From the NCBI GenBank assembly GCA_032871835.1, contig CM065296.1, forward strand, positions 14,028,001-14,092,000: 64,000 bases of DNA, in the 5' to 3' direction. Shown here one piece after another: positions 46,453 to 58,249 of the stretch. The notes under the pieces were generated by a model that saw only the letters and a program-made list of their open reading frames with translations, was not told where the DNA came from and ran no database searches. Origin of the DNA: Dipteronia dyeriana (taxonomy: Eukaryota; Streptophyta; Magnoliopsida; Sapindales; Sapindaceae). The position numbers were made by a program, and so were the translations under genes. Numbering within the stretch: position 1 is the first letter of the stretch; the number at the start of each line of letters is the position of its first letter.

Positions 46453-47718
46453 TCTCTTCTTCCCCAACTCATTTATCGAGCTAAAAGAGCATATTTTTAG
46501 AGTGAGAGAACCTCTATTAGAGAGAGAAAGCTTCACACTTTTTTTTTACTCTCCAAACCCCAACACATCTTCATCTTGCATTAAAGCATCTTTTAAAGCA
46601 TAGGTTTTCATTGATTGGTAAGTAGAACCTCCATTATTGTTCATTTATTGTTCTAGCTTATCAAAACATGTCATTTATTGTTTAGGTTAGCAAATCTTGA
46701 TATTTATTGTTTATCTATTGAAGTTATAACATGTTTGGGGTTTGTACTGTGATAGCTAGCATTTAGGACATATTTTCCCTCTAGCTAATTAGGTCATATT
46801 GATTGCATTTGATGATTACATTTAATGACCTTGCCATTTTTAATGACAACTCTTGTTGATTGACACTTGTTTCATAACTAGAAGTTAATTTTGCAAAACC
46901 ATATCTAGTTAAGTCCCTATGCATTGTATTTAGAAATTATTGTTTATGCCTTATTAATTGCATTTATTGATTGCAAAATTGCTCTTGATTATTTGTTGTG
47001 ACAACTTGTGTTGGTTGGACTTTTATTGACAATTAGGTTGTTAGATTTTATTTTACTTCTAATTGAGTCTTTATTTGTGGGCATATAGGCATTGTTGATA
47101 ACTAGAATGTTAGATTACATTATCTACTTATAGTTAAGCATTTTGTGTTTGGTCTTACACATTATTGCGTTTGAGTATAGTGTCATACATGCACTTAGAC
47201 CATATACTCTTCATTGAGTCAAAGTCTTGTGGCTTCGGTGTGAAGTTGCACAAGCAAGAGAAGCCTTGCAACCTAGGGTGGGTTGGCAAGCAATTGGTCG
47301 GGTATCCACTGTAAAAGGCCCGAGGGGTAGAGTAAGAGGTGCTCACGCAAAGAGTAGTGTATCAGAGGATATCACTAGGGATTGAACCAAGAGTGGTGAG
47401 TGGTAGTGGCCATAGTATGAGGTTGTCGAGAGTGAGAGTCCGAGTATCACTTGAGAGTGTAACTTTTTACCCATATAGTAGATTTTTTACGATCGAGTGT
47501 GGCTCACTTAACATCCTGTGGTTTTTTCCCGTTTGAAGGGTTTTCCACGTATACATCTTGTGTTATTTATATTTCTGCACTTTACACTTGATGTTGTATT
47601 TTTGTTTTATTGGCTAAATTTTGAATATTGACTAATAAAAAAAAATTGATAATTGACTTGTTTAAAACCTATTCACCCCTCTCTAGGTTTATCAGACACA
47701 CGTTTTAGGAAATTTTCA
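45393..47718 (+). repeat. Element E 3' LTR
   Basis: Collinear with 40147-42459, with scattered differences (about a dozen in the first 200 bases by eye). GCGG-type block at about 46225-46365. It differs by a long (GT)n run directly after the TATA box. Confidence 0.9.
46423..46452. repeat. (GT)n microsatellite between TATA box and leader of element E 3' LTR
   Basis: TATATATATG is followed by about fourteen GT units before TTCTCTTCTTCC. The 5' LTR has only TATATATATGTTCTC here. Confidence 0.95.
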
Positions 47719-47722
47719 CTAA

Positions 47723-47726
<4 letters not shown>

Positions 47727-47766
<40 letters not shown>
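47727..47766. repeat. (TA)n microsatellite
   Basis: About 38 bases of alternating AT just after element E. Confidence 0.95.
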
Positions 47767-47769
<3 letters not shown>

Positions 47770-47777
47770 GTGAAGCG

Positions 47778-47910
47778 TTTTTCTTAGCTCTATTGGTAGA
47801 GCGCATGGACCTTTTCTTAGCTCTATTGGTTTGAGCGTATAGACCAAGTTGGAGTTTTAGGTTCGAGCCCTTCTTTTAGGTTCTGAGCCAAGGCTCGAAC
47901 CTTCAACTCT
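47778..47910 (+). repeat. tRNA-derived SINE-like fragment with doubled A box
   Basis: TTAGCTCTATTGGTAGAGCG at 47784-47803 resembles a tRNA D-arm and A box. TAGCTCTATTGG recurs at 47818-47829, 33 bases later. GGTTCGAGCCC at 47860-47870 is a good B box. GGCTCGAACC at 47892-47901 is its inverted copy, so the tail could fold back. No acceptor stem or anticodon arm is present, so it is not a tRNA gene. It looks like a Pol III SINE head. Confidence 0.55.
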
Positions 47911-48665
47911 TCGTAAGACCATATTTTCTAGCCTACATAGATATTCTAAGTTGTGTGTTAATACTTTGAAATATATATTATTTATATTCCATTGAAAAAA
48001 TTGTTTTCTTTTTTTTTTTATTTTACTTCAATTTTTTATTTAAAATGATTGTCTTCATTTTTAAATTCTAATAACTGTGAGTAATTTTAATAGTTCAATT
48101 TTTAGAGTCGAAATACATACCTACTCTCTAAGTGTACTTATGCTAAATATTAGGGGATCTCAATGTAGTTAACCCTAAAATGATAATAAAAATAAAATTG
48201 GTGTTTTTTTTTTCAAAAATAATAATAGTAAAACTGGCTTTGTACAAGCCAATTTTTTCCCTTATAAGCAATGTTTAAAATATCGATAATTTTCCTAATA
48301 TTTTTGTCGATATTTTAGTATTTTAGGCATATATATATATATATATATATATCGATATGAGGGTGTAATATAATTTTCATAAAATTTTCAAAGAATTTTC
48401 AAAAATATCAGCGATATTTCTGTTAATATCAATATTGGTAAACATGTAACATATTTTTACATAGTATTATAGAAAATATATGGGATATTTCTGTCAACGT
48501 AAAATGGGGATTAATAATATTCCATAATGTTTTTATTTATTAATTAATTTGATATAATATATTTATCTGTTTGAAGCATAGAAGCACCCATGTCTTATTT
48601 GGTATTAAAATTTGTGGCTTGTGTTGCAACTAAGAGAATGAAGTTTTTTATAGTGCATGCACTAA
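47911..48665. other. AT-rich intergenic DNA, no gene
   Basis: It holds homopolymer and (TA)n runs (for example 48329-48352). Nothing codes. Confidence 0.5.
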
Positions 48666-49666
48666 GAGAGGTGTATTAGATTGTGATTTTAATAGACAAT
48701 TTTAGAGTGTAAGGATTTTATGGATTTGCAAGACTATTAAATTTAATAGGATGCTTAGAATTATACTTCTAGGATTATTAGGATTATGTGGACTAGACTT
48801 TTAGGATTGAAAGAGTTTTTGGATTTTATTTATAGACTATTAAGATTATCTATATTTTATTTCAAGACTTTTTAGACTTTTAAAAATATAGAATTTCCAG
48901 AGTCGATTATAGTATTCAATTTTCTACCCAAGTTCCGGTGCTATATGATCTTGTTAAGGGCAGATACTGAACAACAAAAATTGAAAGAGAAACATGTATA
49001 AGCTATGAAAAGAAGTAATAAAATTTTAAAATACCACCAATCAACACATAACCTTCAGTTGGTTCATATAGAGCAGAAAATGTCACCATATGAAATAAAT
49101 ATAGTAACCAACAACCCATCCTCCACTACCTCACTAGAAGTGACATATTTCTGTTTGACTTGTTGGACTTCATTAATTCAAATGTTATCAAACTTCAATA
49201 TTCACTGCTCTTTATTTTTTTTTCTCTAGTGGTGTGTATAGTGTATGTCCCCCTTTCATGTTAGTGATAGATGATTCAAGTCCGGTGAGATGAGTTGATA
49301 TACAGACTATGTATGCATTGGTTAACTTTGGAGGGTCGGGGCATGACAAGAATTTTTTTAATATAAATGTAAATAACAAAAAAATTATATATATATATAA
49401 GATTTAATTATACATATTTAAAAAATAATATCTCCAAACGGTTAACTAGTGCTTGCTCTCGATAGGTTTCAGCATACCTTTCCGTTATAGGATTTAAAAA
49501 AAAAACATGTATCTAAATTTTATAGAAGCATGGTTTTATGCGAGTCCGATATCTTTTTAACTTGCTCAGGTAATAAATCAACAAAAATGGTGATCACCTT
49601 CTTTTGTCTTTGAACTCAATCTACACAAAGGGCAATCTTATCAGTAATGGATCAACTCTTTTTATT

Positions 49667-49702
<36 letters not shown>

Positions 49703-50365
49703 TTAAAAAAAATCAACTTCCTCTTTATCTTTACGTTTTGCCATATCCATATTTTATAGATGTAGATAAAGCATTTGATCAATTTTTTACTAGTGGTCCT
49801 AAAGATTTTAGATGCCGGTGGTGGTGGTGGTGGGATCATGGAAATCTTGCTAAAACAATTTTTAACTCACAGAGGCATTTGATCGGTCACTTGGTGCTCA
49901 TCTTTCAAGTGTAGTTTTATGATGTCTTATGCATGTTTGGCCACCAAATTTATTATATACCAATACACCCACCAAATATCTGAAATCAAATAAAAAGTCT
50001 AGAAAGTTTTGAGGGAGAGGGCAATACAATTTTGAGTTCAAGCTATTTATACATATCATTAAAAAGTCTAGAAAATCCATTTTGTCATGAAATCTTAAAT
50101 TTTGTGATCTCAATTCAATACCAACAGACAATTTATTACCTCTTGAAAGTCTAGATCCAATACCACAAGACAATATGGTCTTTTTTTTAAATCTTAGAAG
50201 TCTTGATCTAATACCACAGAAGAGTATGGACTTTTTTTTAAAATCCCAAAAGCCTTGATTGAATACTGTCAGACTTATCTAACTTGTTAAAAAGTCTCAA
50301 TCCAATACCACTAGACTTTTACTTTCCCAAACTGTCGAATAAAATATTGAACCAATACACCCTCC
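48666..50365. mobile_element. PIF/Harbinger-like nonautonomous DNA transposon
   Basis: The ends are imperfect inverted repeats: GAGAGGTGTATTAGATTG on the left and, on the other strand, GGAGGGTGTATTGGTTCA on the right, both flanked by TAA (48663-48665 and 50366-50368). TWA duplications are typical of PIF/Harbinger. Toward the right end, diverged subterminal units resembling CTTGATCTAATACCAC recur at about 50100-50320. No transposase is seen. (TA)n runs lie inside (about 49388 and 49669-49697). Confidence 0.5.
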
Positions 50366-50428
50366 TAAGTCTCTCCTTTAGGTTTCATTGAAATCCTAAA
50401 GTGAGAGTAGTTAAGTACATCATAGAAG

Positions 50429-51440
50429 GATGAACGCGAAGGAAATTCCAAGGTTGTGCGATTCATTGTCTTTGACAGAAAATGAGGGCCCAGTTCGAAC
50501 ACTCGATGTGGAATTAAAGAATCATGAGGAAAAGAAGATGGCACTTTGATTGATTGGGAAAGTGTTGTCCATAAATCCGATAAACATGGAGGCATTCATG
50601 TCTCTTATTGCGATGATATGGAAGGTTGGAGAAGGGATTGAGATAGAGATAGTATCAGGTAACATTTTCCCTTTTTATTTTCAAAATACAGAGAACCGTC
50701 AGCAGGTTCAGGTGGAGGGACCTTGGAGTTTTGATCGGTCTCTAATTATTCTTAAAAATTAGGTGGGTATGAGAGATATAACATGTATGAGTTTTATCAA
50801 AGTCAAATTTTAGGTACAGATTCATAATATGCCTTTATTTCGCATGAACAAGGAGATAGGTTTGTTTTTGGGACAAATGATTGGCGAAGTTACAGAGATA
50901 AATGTGGGGGAATCGAGTGATTGCGTATGGAAATATCTTCGAATGTGTGTGGTAATTGAAATGACAAAACCTCTGTAATGGTGTCTTAGGGTGGATTTAT
51001 TGGGAAACAGGGATGTCAAAACAATGTTGCTTTGGTATGAGAGACTGCCAGATTACTATTTTAGGTGTTTTCGGTTAGGACATACGATAAGGGAATATTC
51101 TGATGACTACTATCAAGATGGTGTTATTGTTAACATGGAAATGGTAGCTTAGCTTAGAGCGACGAGTCCAGTCATGCCGTGGCTGAGGCGGGGAAGGAAA
51201 CGAGGGAAGCATTTTTCTAAAAATGGGACGGGTACTAGTGGTTTGCTTGGTTCAAGTTCTCGGAGTGGGGGTGGGGGGGGGGGGGGGGGGGGTGACCAAA
51301 CTGGTCTATGTGAAGGTCAACAGAATCCCTCAAAGTTGGATTGTGGTGAAGCAATAAATACTGATAATGAGGTGAGGGTGGTTTTAGGATCAGGGAAATT
51401 AATGAAAGGTGGTATTAGTGGGAAAAAAAATGTATTCTAT
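50429..51440 (+). pseudogene. LINE ORF1 remnant (DUF4283-type) cut by element H
   Basis: Reading from an ATG at 50429 (MNAKEIPRLCDSLSL) through stops gives a DUF4283-like order: LIGKVLSINPINMEAFMSLI, VEGPWSFDRSLIILK, IHNMPLFRMNKEIG, then a CCHC-type end (YYFRCFRLGHTIREYSDDYY) in which the Cys pattern is damaged. This domain pair is usual for ORF1 of plant L1-type LINEs. Stops occur near 50548, 50761, 50812, 50977 and 51150. A Gly-coding run of G lies at 51273-51292. The sequence ends at the LTR of H and no second half is seen to the right of H. Confidence 0.65.
51273..51292 (+). repeat. Homopolymer of about 20 G
   Basis: TGGGGG, one T, then about twenty G in a row inside the LINE remnant. 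It is prone to replication slippage and sequencing error. Confidence 0.85.
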
Positions 51441-53079
51441 TGTAAGTTCCTCATATTTTGATTGGCTCATTTCTTTGACAAACCATATTGGGGATTTGAT
51501 TGTAAGGGTAGATTAGGCCTTATTATTTGTGATCAAGCTTCGATGGCATCCCCAAGCTTAAGAGCACTTCAAAGGTATATCACTCGTTTAACCTTATTTA
51601 AAGAGACTAGTTGCACACACACACTCTCATGCATGCCTTATATATACATCTAGCATTGTGTTTCAGTCTTTTTTATGTGTGTTATTCTTTACACTTCTCA
51701 CACATGCACCACACATGCACCTTGGTGTTAGTTCTAAGCGTGGTTGTGTTCTATGCATTTCATTTTCTGTTTGTTGATTGGAAATGTTCACGCATTCATG
51801 ATAGAGTGCTTTGTTTTAACGCGTTGATCAATTGGTGAGGATTCCCCCATGTTAGGAATCGGTGCCTGACCGTCGAATGAGACCACCGCTTGAAGACAGA
51901 GATTCTTTCTTCATTATGTAGTTGAATCAGTGGCCTGGCTAACCTATGTTCTGACCACTAAAAAATACATAGTGATTCTGTTCTTATTCTTCGATTGAAT
52001 CGACAGTCAATCTAACCGCCAAATGTGACAGACGAAACACAATTGATGTGCTATGATCAAACGGCGGTTGGAACGGCGGCATTCCTAACCGCTGAATTTG
52101 ACCGCCGGGTTACAAATTAAGGTTAATTTTGTCTTTTCACCATTAACTCGTATTTTTCCCATATAAATACATCTTCTTCTTCCCCAATTCCTCTTAGAGC
52201 TTTGAAAATCATATTTTTAGTGAGAGAAATTGACTCCAAGAGAGAGAGAGAGAGAGAGTTCAAAGACTTGATTTTTACTCAACCAAACACAAACCCCATG
52301 TGCATCTAGCATCCTTCATGCATCATCTTCTAATGGGTCTTCATGCTTTCATATCTTGGTAAGTTGAACATGTCCTAGAACTCATATCCTCTTTGTTTGT
52401 TCATTTTTGCTTAGGGTTAACAATTATTTTATTGATTAATTGCATGTTATTTTGATTAAGCATGTTTAGATTATGTTTGTGGTTTTACTTGTTGGTTTAG
52501 TATGCTTGTTCATTGATAGCTAGCATTTAGGACCATTTTGCCCTCTAGTTAAATCTACTTGTTTTTGCATTTTGATATTGATGCCTATGATTGATTGTTT
52601 GTTTCCATCTTCATATTCCTAGATGAGCATTTAGTGTAGCTTAACATTAATTGCATGTTAGAATATTTTTATATATACACATAGGTTGCTTAATCTCTTC
52701 ATTGATTGTTAAGCTTTATGACTCAGTGGTTTAATGCATAAGGTAGTTGGTCTAGGATCACTATTAAAGGTCCGTTGGGTAGAATGAAAGGGTTAGTGAC
52801 CAAGAATGGTGTGACTTGAGGTCAACCTAGGTTGTAAACTTTCATTCAAATAGTGGGTTTTGAGGACTATATATGACTAGAAGAATAGCTCGTGAGTTTT
52901 ACCCAGTTGGAGGATTTTTCACGTAAAACATATCGTGTGTTTTTATTGTTTTCCACATTTTATTGTTATTTGAATGCTTGCTAATATGTGGTAGTTTTGT
53001 TAATATTAATTAATCAAAAATTGGTAATCACCTATTCATCCCCCCCTCTAGGTTAGTTTAGACACATTATTTATTTTCA
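51441..53079 (+). repeat. Element H 5' LTR
   Basis: Starts TGTAAGTTCCTC and ends TTATTTTCA. The promoter block at about 51885-52110 has CACCGCTTG, TAACCGCC, ACGGCGGTTGGAACGGCGG and TAACCGCTG motifs, then CATATAAATAC at 52160-52170. The GC block differs in detail from that of the 3' LTR. A GA repeat lies near 52240-52258. Confidence 0.85.
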
Positions 53080-53081
53080 AT

Positions 53082-53093
53082 TGGTATCAAGGC
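53082..53093 (+). other. Element H primer binding site (tRNA-Met, altered)
   Basis: TGGTATCAAGGC compares with the usual TGGTATCAGAGC; the last four bases are rearranged. Confidence 0.75.
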
Positions 53094-53171
53094 AAGTTCC
53101 TAGTGTATCTTGCATTTTTGCTTATTGATTGTTGCATACACTTGCTTTCATTCCATCCATACCTAAACACT

Positions 53172-55200
53172 ATGAGTGGGAATGGAGGTGGACACATGGG
53201 AGCTTCAAGCACAAGACCTCATTTGCTCAACGGGGTAAACTATGCCTCATGGAAAGGCAAGATGGAGTCTTACATTTGCCAAATAGATGAACGGGCTTGG
53301 AAGGCAATATAAGATGGCTACACTTCTCCAGAAAAGACTCTTGAAGATGAGAGTGTGGTTCCCAAGCCAAAGTCAGAATGGACAACTTAAGAGTTTGAAG
53401 CATCCAAGTGGAACAAAAAGACAATGCATGCCATTCTTTGTGCAATCTAGGATTGCAAAAGAGGCATGAGAGATTCTAGAGACAGTCCATGTGGGAACCG
53501 AGGTGGTTAAGAACTCCAATCTTCAAGTCCTTCAAACATAATTTGAACAAATTAGAATGGATGATCATGAGTGCTTCAGTGACTTCAAGTGAATTTGATG
53601 GACATCGTTAATCAAAGCCATCAACTAGGTGACCCACACACATATAAGAGGATCAAGCAAAAGATCATGAGGTCACTTCCCTGAGAGATTTGTGTCCAAG
53701 ATGACGGCATTTGAATAAAATAGTGACTTCAAGACTATAAAGCCAAGTGAAATAATTGGAAGGCTTCTAGCCTATGAGTCAATAAAGGGCCATACACTTT
53801 CATTACCCAAGAAGCAAAAAAGCATAGCCTTGAAAACCTCCAAAGTAAAGAAGGAGGAGGGTGACTCGCATGAGGAGATGGCCTTCATGGTGAAGAGATT
53901 CAAGAAATTCATTAGGTTTGAAAAAGAAGGGTTTTGGATCCAAAGGAAATGAGGTGAACAAGAAGACTCCCTTAAGAAGTTTAAGCAAAGTCAAGAGAAA
54001 CCCATAAGAAAAAAGATCCAATGTTTGAATGTGGAGGATTTGGACACATCTTCTCGTATTTTGGCAACTTAAAGAACAAGAAGAAAGGAAATACAATGGC
54101 TACCACTTAGAGCAATAAAGATGACTTAGAAGAGGAATGAGAGTCATCAGATGATGAAGACCATGTTGAAAACTTTATTGCATTCACATCCTCTCTCATA
54201 AACAAGGAAGCAGTAGATGATGAAGGGGAAGATAAAAAAGTTGAAGATTACTCAAGTGATGAGAGCTCTCCATCTCATTTTACAAATGGAAATGAAAAAG
54301 GCATGAACCCTGAAAGGTTCGTTGAGCATTTTCAAAGCTCAAGATTGAAGATAAAGAAATAGGTTCGAATACTAAAAGAAGAGAATCTCAAGCTATCGAT
54401 CGAGGTAATTCACTTGAATGGAGAATTGAAGATAGCTAAAAGGAATGATAAATTGATGGAAAATGAGCTTGAAGAAGTAAGAGAAGTTGTCGCTAAGATG
54501 ACTTCAAGCACAAAGAAACTTGACCACATGTTGGGAGTTGGCAAGTGGCCAAGTGATAAGAGAGGTCTTGGATTTGAAGATGACAAGGAGACCTCATCCT
54601 TTAGCAAGACCATGTTTGTCAAGATCATGGATATCAAAGAGCTTCCACCCCTATAACATCTTGGAAAGAAGATTGAACTAGGAGAGTGCTCTAAAAATTC
54701 CCAAGTTAAGATGGCACCAAGGAATCAAGCTCAACCTCAACCAAAAAGAGTTCAACAAGCAAGCTTTCCTCAACCCAAATGCCACCAAGCCAAGAAGCCA
54801 TCCATGCAAGCTAAATCAAGGAAGCAATCTACTCCAATTCAACAAAAAAAAAGGAGCGAACCAATCCAGCACCAAAGACAAGCTCAAAGACATGTGGAAG
54901 CCTCTTTATACTTACAAGGGAATGGTATGACTTCTTAATTTACTCTCACATGTCATTTGTGGTGTTGATGGTCACATTAGATCAAATTGCTTTAAATATA
55001 TTAAAATGTGAATAATTGAAAGCATGATTGAAATAAATAAGGCTAGAGCCAATATGAATGTTCCTAGGAAATCCAGAGAAAATTTTCATGGTTATAGGAA
55101 ATTTGGAGCCAATATTTCTAAGAATACTAGGAAAGAGAATGTTTCACCTAGGTGGATTAGAAGTGATGAATATTTTTGCTATATGGCTTAAATAACCTTG
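53172..55200 (+). pseudogene. Element H gag
   Basis: The ATG at 53172 opens MSGNGGGHMGASS and the gag N-terminal block LNGVNYASWKGKMESYI, with a stop after WKAI. The rest is readable piecewise: a coiled segment (54414-54656, KRNDKLMENELEEVREVVAKM), a Gln/Pro/Lys-rich tract (54711-54900), and a damaged zinc knuckle near 54952-54990. Tail residues (ARANMNVPRKSREN) match those of element E. Confidence 0.75.
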
Positions 55201-56573
55201 AAGGCCAATACTTTCAACACTTGGTATTTGGATAGTGGGTGCTCTAAGCACATGTCGGGAAACACGAGTTTCTTTTAATCTCTTGTCATGGAGGATGTGG
55301 ATTTGTCACACTTAGTGATGGATCTAAAAAGAAAATCATAGGGAAACGAATCATTTCCACTCTTCGTTGACCCTCCTTATCAAATACTTTGTTTGTTGAT
55401 AGCTTGCAAGCCAATCTTATAAGCAATCCTCATCTTAATGATGATGGTTTATTGGTCTTGTTTAACAAGAATGATTGCTCAATTTTGAAGTCTAATGGAC
55501 AAACCTTGCCAAAAGAAAAGAGATCTAGCGATAATTGTTGTTGTCTTGAAGCTAATGTCATCTCTTGCAATGTGTCCAAGTGTGAGCAAGTTGAGTTGTG
55601 GCCTCAAAAGCTTGGCCACATGAACTATCAAGATTTGAGGATTTTAGATAAGTTCAAGGTTGTGCGTGGACTTTCTGAACTTGGGAAGAAAATTGATGGT
55701 GTTTGTGGACCTTGTCAACAAGTAAACAAACCAAAAGCATGCATAAAAAAGGCAAGTATCTCACCACCAAAGAGTCGTTAGAGCTTCTTCACATGGACCT
55801 TATGGGTCCCATGCAAATTGAGAGTCTAGGTGACAAGAGATACATTTTTATTTGTGTTGATGGTTTCTCTAGATTCACATGGACATTTGAAATCTGAAAC
55901 ATTTGAAAATTTTAAAATGCTATGCACTAAAATTCAAAATGAAAAGAACTCGCACATTAAGAGCATTAAGAGAATTATGAGTGACCATGGGAGGGAATTT
56001 GAAAATGCTTGTTTTGAAACCTATTGCAATAACTTTGGCATTTCCCATGAGTTTTCAGCACTTAGAACCCCTCAACAAAATGGGGTTGTTGAAAGGAAGA
56101 ATAAGGTTCTTCAAGAGATAGCCCAAGTGATGTTGCTTAGCAACAATGTCCCTAGGAACCTTTGGGCCGAGACCGTCAATACGGCTTGCTATATAGGAAA
56201 TAGAGTCATTCTAAGGTCCAATACTATGCAAACCTCCTATGAGTTGTGGAAGGGTAGAAAGCCAAATGTTAGCTACTTTCACTCATTTGGAAGCAAATGC
56301 TACATACTTAATGATCGAGATCAACTTGGTAAGTTTGATGCCAAAAGTGATGAGAGAATTTTCATTAGCTATGCCCGTAATAGTAAGGCCTATAGAGTGT
56401 TTAATTTGAAAACTCATAGTGTCATGGAATTATCTAATGTTGTCTTAGATGTTTGTAGTCTTAAAACTAAAAATCATGACGAGGAGCTTGATATGGTTCA
56501 TGATTCTCCTTTTGAGAAGAACAGTGAAACTTCAATTGATGTGAAGTCAAGTTATGATGAAGAGATCATCTAA
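55201..56573 (+). pseudogene. Element H protease, GAG-preintegrase and integrase
   Basis: The protease motif WYLDSGCSKHMSG near 55220-55258 has an intact DSG. 55389-55781 includes the zinc-binding GAG-preintegrase (LGHMNYQDLRIL, CGPCQQ), where the first zinc His is Pro (ELWPQKLGH). Integrase has Asp in LHMDLMGPM, Asp in IMSDHGREF and Glu in NGVVERKN, so the triad is present, though split by a frameshift near 55890. 55830-56573 is the longest open piece. Confidence 0.85.
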
Positions 56574-58249
56574 CCTCTTGATAGATCCATCTTTGAACTC
56601 TAAAGAACTAACTTCATGGGTTAGACATCTCCACAACGAGGATGGTATTCTTGGATATGTGAATGAGGGTGTTAGAACTAGGCATCAAATAGCTAATCAA
56701 ATTAGCTATACTTGCTACACCTGCTACACCTCTCAAATTGAGACCAAAAGGGTTGATGAAGCCTTGAATGATGAATTCTGGGTTCTTGCCATGTAAGAAG
56801 AGCTAAACCAATTTGAAAGAAACGAGGGCTGGACTCTAGTTCATAGACTTAAGAACACTAATGTCATAGGCACCAAAATAGGTGTATAGGAACAAGTTAG
56901 CTGAGGATGGCAATGTTGTGTACAACAAGGCTAGACTTGTAGCATAAGGATACTCTCAAATTGAGGGTATTGATTTTACAGAGACTTTTGCTCCGGTTGC
57001 CCGCGTTGAGTCCATAATGCTTCTCTTGTCTATATCTTGTGTGCATAAGTCCAAATTGCATCAAATAGATGTTAAGAGTGCATTCTTCAATGGCTTCTTA
57101 CAAGAAGAAGTGTTTGTTGAGCAACCCAAGGGGTTTGTGGATCCACACCATCCCAATCATGTCTATCGCCTCAAGAAGGCTTTATATTGGTTGAAACAAG
57201 CACTAAGGATTTGGTATGAGTGACTCACTCAATTTCTTGTTGACAATGGCTACTCTAAGGGTAGTGTTGACAAGACTTTATTCATCAAGATAAACAAAGG
57301 TGAGCTATTTATAGCTCAAATCTATGTTGATGAAATTGTGTTTGGCTCCACTAAGAAATCTAAAGTCCAATAATTTGTTGATGTCATGTCTTATGAATTT
57401 GAGATAAGTCTAGTTTGGGAGCTTAATTACTTCATAGATTTGTAAATCAAGCAATTGTATGATGGGGTTTTCATTTCCCAAGCTAAGTATGCAAAGAACC
57501 TAGTGAAGAAATTTGGTCTTAAGACTGCCAAACATTGTGATACACCCATGAGTACCATATTGAAACTAAGCAAGGATGCTAGTGGTAAGAGTATGGGCCA
57601 AAGTCTTTATTGTGGCATGATAGGTAGCTTACTTTCCTTGATCGTAAGTAGGCTCGATATAGCTTTTAGTGTGGGTGTGTGTGTGAGGTACCAAGCAGAT
57701 CCTAAGGAGTCACATCTCTCCTTTGAAGAGAATCATTCAATATGTGAATGGAACATCTAATTATGGGATATGGTACTCGTTTGACACTAATGCTAGCTTA
57801 GTTGGCTTTAGTGATGTAGATTAGGTAAAAAATTGTGATGAAAGAAAGAGTACATCGAGTGATTGCTTCTTCCTAGGAAACAACTTGGTGTCATAATTTT
57901 GCAAGAAGCAAAATTCCATTTCTGTGTACACGGTTGAGGCCGAATACATAGCCGTCGGAAGTGCTTGCACACAACTCCTTTGGATGAAGCAAATGTTTAT
58001 GGATTACAACTTTGATCAAGATATTATAACTCTTTATTGTGATAACTTAAGTGCCATTAGCATTTCAAAGAATCCAGTTCAGCACTCTAGGACTAAACAC
58101 ATAGACAGTAGGCATCACTTTATTAGGGAGCAAGTTGAAAACAAATGCATTACATTTGAACATGTTGGCACAAACGATCAACTAGCGGATTTATTCACTA
58201 AGCCTTTAGACTCAATTAGATTCAAATTACTTAGTAGGTTTATTGGGAT
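56574..58249 (+). pseudogene. Element H reverse transcriptase and RNase H
   Basis: RT pieces: [53 protein letters not shown], then the catalytic motif IYVDEIVFGST, where the second Asp of YVDD is Glu. Stops occur near 56796, 56887, 56944, 57221, 57371 and 57443. Then AKYAKNLVKKFGL, CDTPMS, and RNase H at 57924-58249 (EAEYIAVGSAC, YCDNLSAISISKNPVQHSRTKHID, LADLFTKPLD). It runs into the LTR. Confidence 0.87.

Larger units (their letters stand above)
40147..47718 (+). mobile_element. Element E: SIRE-like Copia derivative with 2.3-kb LTRs and no pol
   Basis: Two long LTRs (40147-42459 and 45393-47718) start TGTAAGGA and end AATTTTCA. A TTGGTATCAGAGC primer site and an AAAGGGGGAGA polypurine tract flank a 2.9-kb interior. 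The interior has gag pieces with zinc-knuckle motifs but no protease, integrase, RT or RNase H. Long LTRs and AAAAAGGGGGAGA-like tracts are typical of SIRE/Maximus elements. It is a nonautonomous, LARD-like deletion derivative that would need a relative for movement. Confidence 0.85.

Noticed and set aside
46309..46536. Minus-strand frame with a Thr-His repeat
   Set aside because: It is the translated (GT)n run in an LTR.
47784..47871. tRNA gene
   Set aside because: A and B boxes are present but there is no acceptor stem or anticodon arm, so a SINE-like piece is preferred.
51174..51461. Gly-rich protein gene
   Set aside because: It is part of the LINE ORF1 remnant and the Gly run comes from a G homopolymer.
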